In this document: positions 1 through 10,426 of the stretch, piece by piece
Layout: every line of letters begins with the position of its first letter
How positions within the stretch are numbered: position 1 is the stretch's first letter
From: Protula sp. h YS-2021
Taxonomy: Eukaryota > Annelida > Polychaeta > Sabellida > Serpulidae
Length of the DNA stretch: 64,000 nt
Direction: 5' to 3'
Assembly (NCBI GenBank): GCA_949752745.1
Contig: OX457026.1
Coordinates: forward strand, 34,339,911-34,403,910
Translations under genes and position numbers: made by a program
The notes under the pieces: model-generated
What the model was told of the DNA's origin: nothing
Database searches by the model: none
What the model saw: the letters and a program-made list of their open reading frames with translations, nothing else

Positions 1-114
1 TGAAGACAATAAACTATGTCAGAGCTTCGTGGCTTTTCTATTTCATAAAATAGGTATGTCTAAACTGCAATATTTGATCGAAATGCCTGATAAATCTTTT
101 TTTTTTTCAATTAG

Positions 115-297
115 ATTTCACAGAGACCACTCCTCAGATAATACAAGCCTTACTCCCAAGCACTTCCGATTTAGTGCCGAGGCCCAGGGAAAACAGTGAC
201 CCCAGTGGCGGGACTGATCCCATTCTCGGCAAAGACAGTCTTCACGAAAAGAGCAGTGGGAACAAAAGGAGACACAGGAACAAACAAAAAACTAACA
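115..297 (+). CDS. CRIPTO: EGF-CFC exon A: linker before the EGF domain
   Basis: The acceptor is a T-rich tract ending in TTAG at 114 and the donor is GTAAGA at 298. The exon starts with the last two bases of a split codon and ends with one base of the next, so it is phase 1 on both sides. It encodes a low-complexity, Ser/Pro-rich then strongly basic segment (KRRHRNKQK) without cysteines. This fits the poorly conserved N-terminal region of the family. The stop codons further downstream in the same frame lie in the intron. Confidence 0.78.
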
Positions 298-2194
298 GTA
301 AGAAAATAGTTCTATTCAATTTTTTGTCTCGTTGCAGGTTAATTTTTAAGTTTGTGACGGCTTGGTGACGTTGGACTGTTAAGACATTTTTATTGCATTT
401 ATGGTGGCACATTCCTGTCATCAGCGTCTTCGCATACAGTTGTCAGACGCCAGTTATCAGCAAACTAAAGCATCATATCTGTCGCCGATATCAAGCCAAT
501 AGTTATGCGTTAAGTAGCTTTGCTATTGTGTTTGAAGTCGCTAATACTTGAAATCATAACAGGCGTATCAGACTGTTCTTGCTGTGAATTAGACTCAAGT
601 GCCTCCACTTCTCTCTTTTTTATGTTAACGATTTAGCAAACGTTATAGAACTGCTGGACTTGAAACCTAAATAAAATCTCCCTCTGCGACAACCTTTCAT
701 TCAACGAATCCGTTAACTATCATCTAAACTGACTTCCTGACTTCTTTCGAACTCAATGAACGTTTCAAATTTACCTATAATTTTCATTTTAACCAACGTT
801 ATCAAACAGCATGAGTGAGGTGGCTTAATCTTTTTGTAGCTCCACATATTTATATGAAAGCGTATTTTTATTGTAGAGATTCACAGAAGTGGCAGCATCC
901 ACAAGTCTTGCTGCATGAACGGCGGTCTCTGTGTTCTCGGCAGTTTTTGCCACTGTAAAAAGTAAGTGTAGTGCTCACTGTAGCGGGGCATCGTCGACCA
1001 TCGTTCAGAAAGTTTGTCTCATCAACGTGCTGGTTGCGGTTAATACTTGGATGAGAGGATGGTTCTCGTTGTAATTTGTGCAATTTGATAACAGTGGAAA
1101 AAGAATTCGAGATGAACACCAACTTGGTCTCCACTTGTAAACATTATTACCACCGAAGTAAACAAATTAATTTGGTATGATCAATGAGATTAATGAGAGA
1201 TAGAATAATCCTGTTATACTATCCACTTTTTTACGTACTTCTGCTTAGGATTTGTAATGGCATACACTTTAAGGAACCCCTTCACACATGGAGGAAAATA
1301 ACATTGGTTTTTAAATAACCTAGCACATTTAAATATGTTGAATAACAAGGTAACGTTGTCACACAGGCGTTTCTATGGGCGATACTGCGAGTATGAGAAG
1401 AGCTCCCGGAGCTGTGGACCAGTGAAACATGAAGAAGTTTTCCGTAAAGGATGTATGCTTTGCCGATGCATCGACGCAATTTTAACGTGTTTACCGCACA
1501 TATATGGCGATTGCGGTGAGTTTCTTTGGTTCTTTTTTTTTTTTTTAAATCACCCCCAAACGTCGGCCTCGTTTTCAATCCAGTCAGTAAAATTTTTTTC
1601 TCAACGCAGTTGATAAAAAAGTCAAATAATAATTTAGTTCAGTGTTTAAATTAGTTACTCACCTAGAAATATTTAAACGACTTCATGGAATAGAGAAGGG
1701 TAGCAGACTGCATGTGTGATTGTGGTGGAGGGGGAGGGGGAGGGGGAGGGGGAGGGGAAGGGGGCAGAGGCCAAGGGAAATGGGCGGCTATAGTTGATTT
1801 TTCTCAACAGTATGAGAGCATAAAGAGCATAAACATCAAAACTTAGTGGCGAATACGAGTAACTTTTTACTCCTATAAAGAATGTGCCAATAAATCTTTT
1901 AATGTGTACCTGCGAAGGTTTTGAAAAAATTGTTCACGATTTTTACCGTGTTTTTTTTTAGATGGTCAGCAAACAGGACCGATTTTTCACCAGTTTCACG
2001 CGACGAAAAAACCTGAAGTTGTAAAACACAGTGAGATCGAAAAAATTGACGAAGAAATAGTGAAAATACTGGACTCATATAAATCCAAAAACAGTGGTTC
2101 TGACACAACCGGAAACAATGGTTCCGGGGCTACTCAGAGAACTTTAAGTACATATGTTTTAATTTTAGTGGTACAAATTATCATTCTTTTCTAA
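115..2194 (+). CDS. CRIPTO: EGF-CFC family gene (Cripto/Cryptic-like Nodal co-receptor), 3' four coding exons, 5' part missing
   Basis: Coding exons 115-297, 877-961, 1367-1515 and 1962-2194 join in phase (1, 2, 1). The EGF exon reads CCMNGGLCVLGSFCHC, followed across the splice by RFYGRYCEYE. This matches the family pattern in which a short EGF domain runs straight into the CFC domain. The next exon has six CFC cysteines in the order C, C-x2-C-x-C, C, C. The last exon ends in a hydrophobic stretch (STYVLILVVQIIILF) just before the stop, as expected for a GPI signal. Family knowledge: EGF-CFC proteins are GPI-anchored co-receptors that link Nodal-type ligands to ALK4/ActRII receptors. The signal peptide and start codon lie upstream of the window. 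The gene is most likely a single ancestral form, co-orthologous to vertebrate CRIPTO and CFC1, so the symbol marks the family only. Two usually functional residues differ (see findings). Confidence 0.88.
298..876 (+). other. EGF-CFC intron A
   Basis: This is a 579-bp GT/AG intron. I see no repeat or RNA element in it, only AT-rich unique-looking sequence. Confidence 0.75.
877..961 (+). CDS. CRIPTO: EGF-CFC exon B: EGF-like domain core
   Basis: An 85-nt exon, too short for an ORF caller, between acceptor TTGTAG at 876 and donor GTAAGT at 962. It encodes HKSCCMNGGLCVLGSFCHC followed by two lysines, the second split across the intron. The double cysteine, NGG, LGSFC and C-x-C spacing are diagnostic for the EGF-CFC type of EGF domain, in which the A loop is almost absent. 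The residue before the third cysteine is Leu; in vertebrate Cripto it is an O-fucosylated Thr. Confidence 0.9.
962..1366 (+). other. EGF-CFC intron B
   Basis: A 405-bp phase-2 GT/AG intron. Nothing else is recognisable in it. Confidence 0.75.
1367..1515 (+). CDS. CRIPTO: EGF-CFC exon C: end of EGF domain and CFC domain
   Basis: Acceptor ACACAG at 1366, donor GTGAGT at 1516. It completes the EGF domain (RFYGRYCEYE) and encodes the CFC domain: SCGPVKHEEVFRKGC, then MLCRC, a Leu-Thr-Cys step, and HIYGDC. The six cysteines and their spacing match the CFC signature. The His that helps bind ALK4 in Cripto is present. The position of the neighbouring essential Trp is occupied by Val. Confidence 0.92.
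1516..1961 (+). other. EGF-CFC intron C with G-rich minisatellite
   Basis: A 446-bp intron. It carries a GGGGGA-type array at about 1725-1766 that could form a G-quadruplex on the + strand. The acceptor is a T-rich tract ending at 1961. Confidence 0.75.
1962..2194 (+). CDS. CRIPTO: EGF-CFC exon D: C-terminal stalk and GPI-anchor signal
   Basis: The exon follows a long T-rich acceptor and closes the split Asp codon. It encodes a charged, Lys/Glu-rich stalk, then a small-residue stretch (GSDTTGNNGSGATQ) suited to a GPI omega site, then a 13-15 residue hydrophobic tail directly before TAA at 2192-2194. Vertebrate EGF-CFC proteins end in the same way. The exact omega residue cannot be fixed by eye; the Gly/Ser/Ala cluster is the likely place. 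Confidence 0.87.
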
Positions 2195-3344
2195 AAGTTT
2201 TTATCGAATTTTCTATAATGTGATAGCGTGATTATGTTCATACCTGAGTGTTCAGTTCAAATGTGCCATAAAGTATATGTAAAGTGTCCATGAAATCTCC
2301 CGAATCTCCCGTGGAATCCTGGGATCAGTACCCCACAACAAATGGGGCAGCCGTTTGGGTGATCCTGTTTCCGAGGCTATACTACAATAAAAATACGACA
2401 TTGAAACAATGAAACATTTAAATTTAAGCTCAGTTCTGTAAAGTAATATTAATGAAAATAAACTGATATACGAAAAAAGGTTGGAACCTTTCAAATTTAC
2501 CTTCTGGGTTGGGAGCAGAGTTTTTGTGAGCAAACGTAGAAAAAGAGGAGGGTTGACACATATATCACATTTGCTATTCGACCCGAATATCTTAGAACGT
2601 ATCTGAGAGGATTTACATTCATACGGAAGCAATATTTTATACATACTACGCATCATTCTCAGCGATGTAATTATCTAAATTCAGCTCTGAAGGAGATATA
2701 AACCAGACGCCTGGGCGTAAAAAGAGCCAACCAAAGGTGCGTTTTACAATAGATGAACATGTAAAATGTGGACTCTAGTGGAATCTGTCGTGTGGTGAAA
2801 GGGGACAGCGGTTTTTCAAAGTAGTTATGGGCATCTCAAAACGTCAAACATTTTCTAGTTACGGTTTTAAGTGAAGAATAAGAACAATGAAATATTACCT
2901 GTGGTGCTTTTGTAAATAGCATATTTATTATTGTTTTGTATTGCTACCTGCAGATATTGCAGACTTATACATTATAAGTGATGTTAATACATTTTTCAAT
3001 GCAATAAATAAATAAATAAATAGGACATTTGTATATGGCTATGTTACTTGCTTTCGCATACATGAATATTTACCCAGTTCATAAACTGTAGTCACAGTAG
3101 TCACAGTAGTCACAGTAGTCAACAGTGAAGCTGACCAGTCTCACCTGTCTTGTAAATAAAAATATCACCGTACTTGGGACGATCGTAAAACAACACAGAA
3201 TCCCGTGAAAAGTTTTTTTTTTTTTTTACATAATCTTATTTATTTTTCTTGACACTACAGATGATAAAAGGACGTTGTGTTTAGTTGTCTGCTATTTTGT
3301 GACCTTAATCTTAATGGTGTTTGAATCACATTGTCGATGGTCTC
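2195..3344 (+). other. 3' flank of the EGF-CFC gene
   Basis: Probable 3' UTR and intergenic DNA. An AATAAA hexamer at 2386-2391 is the first plausible poly(A) signal and another lies near 2456; neither can be proven from sequence alone. The stretch also holds a short AAAT tract near 3003-3023 and a 9-bp direct repeat (GTAGTCACA) about four times at 3088-3123. No gene is seen. Confidence 0.5.
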
Positions 3345-4824
3345 TATGGAATGCCAATCTAACATTTAATGCTAATTTTGATATCAAAATATAATTAAAG
3401 ATATCAATAAATCAGTACAGATATCATTAATTTATATTTTGCTATCAATATTTGGATTTTATATGGCAAAAATTATTTTTGAGATCAAAAAACCAAATTT
3501 TACAAACTTAAAAAATCTTAAGGGAGATACACATTAACAAAAATTTAACGAATCGTCAATTAAATTTTGGAGATAAAAACTTGAATTGTTGAGATCAATA
3601 ACAAAAACAAAAATTTTAATCTGAAGAATCGCTTCATTTTTGTACAGTAAAAAATTTGAAGAAAGATTCTGTACAAAAGGACCAGCTATTATGATTTATA
3701 GATGTTTGCCTCTGAATTTTTTATTTAAAAGAATAGACTGATATTTTGATATAAAAAAAATCAATTTTGAGATCAAAAATCATTTGTAGATTTCTAAATA
3801 CAAATTTAAAAAGTTCCATTCTGAAACAATGATATCTGAAAGAAATTCTTGATATCAATAAAAGGAAACTGAACTACCGAGTTTAAAATTGATATTCTGC
3901 TCTCAAATATTTCATTTTTGCTATCAAGAATTGAATTTTTGATCTCAAAAATCAATTTTAGATATCATTAAATCATTTTCGATATCAATAAATATTTCTT
4001 GACATCTCCAAATATTTATTGATATCAAAAATTATTTTTAGATCAAGAATACATTAAGAGATATCAAAAATACAATTACAGATAGATAAATAGATAAATA
4101 TGGAATGCCGTTTTAACATTTAATGCTTATTTTTGGTATCAAAATATAATTAAAGATATCAATAAATCAACGTAGATCTGCATAATTTATATTTTACTAT
4201 CGACAATTGAATTTTAGATGGTAACAATTTATTTTTGAGATCAAAAATCAATTTTAGAAAATCTTAAGAGAGACACATTGGCATTCCATAAGAATTTTTC
4301 TTTTGTTTTCTTACTCTACAAAAAGGAATCAATTCTTGAGCTCAAAACTGGGTTGTTATTATTGATATTAATTGATTTCTTGATATCTTTAATTATATTT
4401 TAATATAAAAAATAAGCATTAAATGTTAAAACGGCATTCCATAAAAATAATGTTATCTAAAATAAATTCTTTATATCAATGAAAAGGAAATATATTATTG
4501 CGCTCAAAATTGAGGTTTTCTCTCAAATTTATTTCATTTATGCTATCAAGAATTGATCTCTAAAGATCAACTTTAGAGATCAGTAAGTCAGTTTTAATAT
4601 CAATAAATATCTAGAGATATCAGCAAATACTTGTTTTTTCGATCAAGATTGTGTTTAGAGATGTAAAAAATGTAATTGCAGATAGCAAAAATTAATTGTT
4701 GATATAAAAAAAATAATTTTTGAAATCAAAAATTCATTCTCGATATCAAAATATCAATTTTGAGATCAAAAATTATTTCTTGATGTCAACATTTTTCTAA
4801 AAAATGTGAAATTGGCATTCCACA
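3345..4824. repeat. GATATC-rich foldback-like repeat block, copy 1
   Basis: AT-rich block built from short palindromic words such as TTTTTGATATCAAAAAT and TTTTGAGATCAAAA, repeated dozens of times with drift. It is opened by TATGGAATGCC and closed by GGCATTCCA, an inverted pair. The same boundary words recur inside at about 4099, 4268 and 4428, suggesting nested or tandem copies. Related blocks lie at 18330, 27050, 40910 and 46100. It has no coding content. Confidence 0.8.
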
Positions 4825-4839
4825 GGTCTTCACTTAGTG

Positions 4840-5435
4840 TGCATAAATGACAAAAATATGTGAAACTAGACCGAATTTCGCTACACATAGCGAAATGGCA
4901 CCCAATTGCAATGACCGAAGGCCAGAGACACAAAGTATCTGGTCAAAGACAAATTTTTCAGTGTTTCGACATAATTATCAGTTTCCGGATTATTACATTG
5001 AACGATGTCATCGAAGTAAATATAACGTAACCTCTTTTAGGCACAAATAATCAAATTCAGTTTTCTAACCGTTTTCGAGAAAATGGTCAACTTCCGATTT
5101 TTGACCTTGACCATGACGGAGGAAGTCAAGGTCACCGAGGTACCTTTCATATAACATCTTTTAGGACCAAAAGCTCGAAAACAAGTTCAAAATCGCCCTG
5201 TCTCTAACCGTTTTCGAGATAATGGTCAACTTCAGGTTTTTTACCTTGACCATGAAGAAGGAGGTCTCTGTCACCGAGGTATCTCTCATATAGCGTCTTT
5301 TAGGTCCAAAGCGTCGAAGATAAGCTCAAAATCACTCTATCTCTAACCGTTTTCGAGATAATGGTTTTTTTTACCTTGACCATTGCGGAGGTCACCGAGG
5401 TACCTCTTATATACTTACGTTTTATTTCCTAAAAC
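4840..5435 (+). repeat. GACCTTGACC satellite array, about 130-bp unit
   Basis: Three or more degenerate tandem units. Each contains AACCGTTTTCGAGA, ATGGTCAACTT, TTGACCTTGACCAT, GTCACCGAGGTA and CTTTTAGG in the same order. Related arrays occur near 15010-15680 and, in opposite orientation, at 44820-45340. The short ORF across it is a by-product. Confidence 0.8.
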
Positions 5436-5900
5436 GAGTTTTTACGAGTAAAAGCGCAATTCGTGTTCTCCACTTTTAATGGGTTCCCTTCCGGTCTAGA
5501 TTACCAGGCAACTTTGAAAAAAAAATCTGGTTCCAGTTATCCCGACTTCCACCCATCGACCAATGAGAACGAGGTAAACCTCTCTTCATGGTGTAGTTAG
5601 GTCATCCCTTTAAGCCCCCATAGATTAAAGGTGGATAACGCGTATCGCGGCTGTACTAGTTTAAAGCTCGATTTACGATATGAAACGCTTATTTTACTTT
5701 TTTAATTTGCTTATCAACACTTTTAATGGGAGCAGGGGAGCCTGCCATTCTGAACTGTCCAAAAGGTCACGAATTACGCTATGAAACGTAAAAATCCGTT
5801 TGTATAATGAGACTGAAGTGATGGGATTTGTAGTTGAAGTTGAAATAAAATCGATAACGAAGTTCCATTTCTTTTTAATTCTTTGAATTCTTTCGGTTAA
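5436..5900. repeat. DIRS-type terminal repeat fragment
   Basis: Contains TTTACGAGTAAAAGCG, TTCTCCACTTTTAA and a GGGGAGCCTGCCATTCTGAA-like stretch. These words recur beside the DIRS coding relics at 11880-12260, 22720-23020 and 25390-25520. I infer a solo DIRS terminus. Confidence 0.5.
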
Positions 5901-6580
5901 TGGTCCTGGGGAAACATTCCCTGGACGTAAAACGTGAACAATGTCTGGATTAGCACAGCATAAGGTATTTTTTGTACCGAGGATCAAAATATTCTGGGAT
6001 ACATTGGCTTCCATGGGGGGGGGGGGGGGGGGAGTTATCCTAGAAGGGGTCGAGATATCCCATAACATCTTGTCCAGGATGGGGGAGACATCCGCATGGG
6101 GGGGGGGAGGGGGTGGAGAGGGGTTTATATATCCTGTTTAACTGCTCTTAAAATATTCCAGTAAAAATACAAAACCAGGCCTGTTGTATAAAATGTGAAA
6201 ATAAAATAAAAACAAATACCCTTAATATTTAAAATACTAAAAAATACTGAAAATGGCCTTCCAAAATTATTCTCAAAATGTTGCTCTCCAGCCTTAGGCA
6301 CTTGCAGTTTCATATATTGATGAACACCCCAAATGCTTCACAACAGCAACCTGATAAATGACTCATTTAAGTGCTGTATCATGTAAAGTAACGTTTATAA
6401 AATAATTGAACCACATTTATTAAAATAAAGAAACAAAAATTTTGGTCAATGCCGGGTAATCGAAATAAAAAAAGAACTAATTCTAATCTTTTGGAGTAAA
6501 AAAAAAGATCTAGGGCCTGCAAGGTCAATAAAAAAAAGATTTAGATAAGAAGCAGGACTATTTTGCTTAATTTCCGTAAG
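5901..6580. other. Intergenic DNA with poly-G tracts
   Basis: A run of 17 or so G starts near 6015 and a second G-rich tract lies at about 6098-6120. The remainder is AT-rich and unassigned. The glycine-rich ORFs here are homopolymer by-products. Confidence 0.6.
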
Positions 6581-7110
6581 CTGTCATTGCTTACACAGAT
6601 TTGTCGGTTGATCCAGTATTCACAAAACTTAACTGTAAATCGCACAAGGAAAATCAGCTGACTGAGCTCAGTTACGCAAACGAATATTACAAAGAATATG
6701 TTTTAACACAAAAGGAACATTTAGTAATTAACCTGTAGAAGTTTTGTTAGCTGCAGCAGTTCACATAATTGGTTAACTGTACAGTTAACTGAACGCATTA
6801 ACTGCTCCGTTGGCACACAGAGCAAGCGAATTCATAAACCTTACTTGTTTCACAAACAAAAATCCACCTAATGTTGTTTGCGTGATACAGCTAGATCAAG
6901 CGATTTTCACTTGTAGGAGTACAGTTAACTGCACAGTTAAATTTTGTGAATACTGGGACAGAACGTCCGAATGTAAATTAATACATTTGAGCTGTTTAAA
7001 CAAATAAGTCAGTCTAAAAATCGTTTGCGTGATCTGTGATGTAGCTAATATCAGCTGATTTTCGCTTCTGCGTGTGCAGTTTACTGTGCAGCTAGCCGTG
7101 AGACCGTTTA
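6580..7110. repeat. Degenerate direct repeat with GTTAACTG words
   Basis: At least two diverged units share a start near AGTTAACTG(C/A)ACAGTTAA, a GTTTGCGTGAT segment, a TCAGCTGATTTTC-like segment and a GTGAATACTGG-like end. A further related piece lies at about 16050-16200 in intron 1 of the downstream gene. The family is unknown. Confidence 0.5.
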
Positions 7111-8004
7111 CCTGTGTATTCCTCTTGTGTTGCTTTTGCTGTGGTACTGCGAGAAAAAAGTCGGAAACCAATGACAACCGCAAAAACTGGAAATGAGGAT
7201 TCGGTTCAGGTCGGAGAGGAGTGTTGGGGCCGATGAGACATTTGAAGACTCGAAGCCAAGCGGATAAATCGGCTGAGGGACTAAATTTCATTTCTTGATT
7301 ATTTGCAACAAAATGTTTGTTCCCAATTAAAGTGAAGCTGCAATAATGGCGGGGGTGGGGGGGGGGCGTGAGGATGGGTGGGGCAGACGGTTTGAGTCAC
7401 CCTATAATAAACCCTGCATAACCACACATGTCGGGGGGCTGTGGGCGGGGAGGGTGGGTAGGGCGGACGATTGGAGTAACGATGCAATAAACCCTGTCCA
7501 TGCACCTTTTTGTGAAGAGCCATTAAGTTCTGAATAAATTAATTTATCAAGGGTCCAAGAATAGAACTAAAAAAAAGACCGTTGTATAATTCAGAAACGA
7601 AACATTTACAGAAGCAGAAAAATGACAACAGTGTGTATGTATTCTGTATTTCCGTAACAACGCAATAGATGTTACTTGCTAGAACAATTACTAGTAAGTA
7701 CATACTTTGAAAGTGGGAACATTTATCCATCAAGTCTCTAATGCGTAAACAAGGCATTGAATTTCAAAGAAATTCAATGCCTTGTTTACGCCAGGATCAG
7801 TTCTCTCTGTCAGGAGACCAGCTGGACAAATTTGGACCAGACGCGGTTCGTGGAGAGTGAAATTTTCGTGTTAGAAAGGGGGAGGGGGGAGGTAATTTTC
7901 ATTCAATAATCCACGTTTCCCACATGAAAGGGGAATTGTTTCGGATCTGCATTCCGCGTCAGACAAAAAGAGAGATCCGCAAATTACACGGCAACGCTTT
8001 TCAA
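7111..8004. other. Intergenic DNA with G-rich duplication and a perfect hairpin
   Basis: A G-rich segment at about 7350-7500 holds two diverged copies of a stretch ending in AATAAACCCTG. A perfect 23-bp inverted repeat with a 3-nt loop lies at 7743-7791. No gene is seen. Confidence 0.6.
7743..7791. repeat. Perfect 23-bp hairpin
   Basis: The arm 7743-7765 (GCGTAAACAAGGCATTGAAT, then TTC) is the exact reverse complement of 7769-7791, with AAA between. A perfect arm this long is unlikely by chance. It could be an inverted-duplication breakpoint or a small foldback remnant. Confidence 0.9.
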
Positions 8005-8590
8005 CCCAGCAAACAACCGACGTCTTTTTTGGTTAAAAAAAGGTTGGATTTTGGTCGCGACGACTTCACAACCATATTCTGACCTATTACCCCAAAACCC
8101 GACTTTATTCCGACGTCGGTTTTCTGACGTCATTCCGACGTTGCAAAAACGACCAAAAAGCGATGAACATTATTATCGCTCACCGGAAATGGAAGTCATC
8201 TTGAAAAAAAGGAAGAAAAAACGTAATTTTTACATGAAAATTTTAGAATTTTGATGGCGCGTCGGTATTTTTCTTCCTAGATAGTAAAAATGTACATGGA
8301 AAATGCTTTCGTATGTATTTCACAACAGTAGTTGAATGATTAATTATCTATTAATTATATAACTCTAGTCAGTTTCATTTCGGAATCCGACGTCGGTTCC
8401 AATTTCATATACAACCTAAAACCGACTTAATTCCGACGTCGGATTTAGGTCGGAACCCGACGTCATTCTGACGATGAAAAACCCGACGTCGGTTTCATAT
8501 ACAACCAAAACCGGCACGTCAGTCCGACGTCAGAAACGTCGGGTCACGACGTCGACCCGACGTCATTCTGACGTCTTAATGTTTGCTGGG
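8005..8590. mobile_element. MITE with CCCAGCAAACA termini and GACGTC-rich interior
   Basis: It begins CCCAGCAAACA and ends TGTTTGCTGGG, an 11-bp terminal inverted repeat. The 586-bp interior is packed with CCGACGTCGG, TGACGTCA and related palindromic words. The 67- and 75-residue ORFs inside have no recognisable domain. It is a non-autonomous DNA element by structure; its superfamily is not determined. No clear target-site duplication is seen. Confidence 0.75.
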
Positions 8591-10426
8591 AATGTGTCTC
8601 TTGAGTTTAGGTTCTTTGATTGCAAAAGCGCGTGTTCTTGCTGCATGTGTACTCAAATAAACAAATATTTTGGCAACAACAATTGTTTTTTTTTTTATTA
8701 ATTTTGACACACCATGATTAGGGGGTACAGTAACACGAATGCCTGCATTTGGATCAAAAAGTAATTTCTTTCAAGCTTGGTATTCTGCGCTAAAAATGCT
8801 TGAAAGCTTTTCTGTCTGGCTATTCCTCAAAGGGGCAGAGGGTGGGGGAGGGGGTATTTTGGAATTTAAAAAAAATGGGGTGTTATTCCAAAATTAGCAT
8901 TCCGCGCTCAGGGATCGTTTTAAAAAGTCTTGAACACGCATCGTAACAATTAAGTTTATCCGTGAGTGACCCAACGGGTTATGTCATGTCTAATCTATAG
9001 CTATTATCGTGCTCATTAACACAGAAAAACAATTTTCCAGCCCTTACATAATTTGTTGATTATTGATCAGAAACACCCAAAGCAAGCCTGCGTTTTTACA
9101 GCTATGAAAAGATTTCTGCAAAAAGTTAATGTTATACTTTGGGGGTTGTGTACACAACAATGCCCGCATTACTTACGCTTGTGAGCAATGAAGTCCTAGG
9201 CACAACTAGATCGATTGGAACAGACACAAAACGTACACTTTCTAGCTACTTCTTCAGAGCGAAAACCTCACTGGGATTTGCTGTATTATTCCTAAGATTA
9301 TCAAGTAAACATCAAAATAACAGACGTATGGTGTAGGTTCTGGTATTTATAGACAAAAGAATTTTCATGATGGCCATTAATTTGAACATTTTGGTACCAC
9401 AAACTTGGCGAAGTTCCTTCTATCCCATCCATTTCTGTACAGGAATTAGGGTAAATCCTTTGGCTCATTTATATTTTTATATATTCACAAAGCGGATGGA
9501 AATAATTAACTTGCAGAACTCAAATGAAAACCTTTACCACTTGGGGGATTCTCTCAGTAGCCTTAGCAAATAACAGTTCACCTGAAATGGAATTGCGCAA
9601 TGTAGAGGATAATGCCTCTGAAGTTCTTCCTTGTTGAGATCTATAATGTTTACAAAATTACAAATAACTGTCAGGTAAAACTGTACAGGGATAAGTTTTT
9701 TTAAAGTATTATTCATAATTTACTCAAATGCCTGATATTTCATTTTTTTATCTCGTGACTTGGCACAAGCAGAGAGAAAAAACTTCATGCCAACAGCATA
9801 ACAAAGTAAATATATGCTATACAGTGAAATGTGTGTTAAGAGCACTGTCGTGAACGGTATAGCTATGCTGCATTAAACAGTGTCAGGATACGAGAAAGAA
9901 AATACCTTCAACTTAGAGAAATTTATTTCTGCGAAGAGATCCCACTGCCGTACAAGTAAGTTAGATTTATTGATTAAGACAGGATATTAAAACGTTTTCT
10001 GTTTTCATTTAGTTTTGAAAAATACACACGCTGACACATTCACATAACACACCCGCCCACACCAGCTACCACACGCGCTGCTGATGTGATCAGAATCTTG
10101 TATAAAAGCTTTCAGTTTCTCAAAATTTGTAATATCGACAACAGAATCAAAGCTTCCTGACTGATTGTACAGCGTCGCCCATAAAGTACATCTAACAAAT
10201 ATTTCAGATGTTTCAACCCCACCCATCCCACCCCCTAGCACCCTGTATGCATACAAGTGTGACATCGCCGATTGCAGAAAGAATTAACACCAACATTGGA
10301 ATGTTTTGCTCACTTTTTGAACCCCCCCCCCCCCCCTCCGCCACTGTTATTAATTACGCTGTTTCATTGACGAAAAGTTATCTATGTTTCAGTTGCCAAG
10401 CAGCCTTCTCACCAAGACGTGATAAC
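8591..10426. other. Region upstream of the FRRS1-like gene
   Basis: No recognised gene or repeat, apart from a poly-C run at about 10322-10336. A possible splice acceptor (TATGTTTCAG) ends at 10392, so an upstream non-coding exon is possible. The promoter cannot be placed. Confidence 0.45.

Noticed and set aside
868..1134. 88-residue - strand ORF, and the 98-residue one at 1282-1578
   Set aside because: They are antisense to the EGF and CFC exons of the + strand gene, which has splice sites and domain matches.
2252..2656. 134-residue - strand ORF behind the EGF-CFC gene
   Set aside because: No domain, unusual composition for a protein, and it overlaps the probable 3' UTR.
4847..5050. 67-residue ORF, and the 96-residue antisense ORF at 44808-45098
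   Set aside because: Both fall in the GACCTTGACC satellite and have no domain.
10208..10426. Upstream in-frame extension of FRRS1-like exon 1
   Set aside because: The translation is low-complexity (poly-Pro from the C run) and precedes a good Kozak Met followed by a clear signal peptide.
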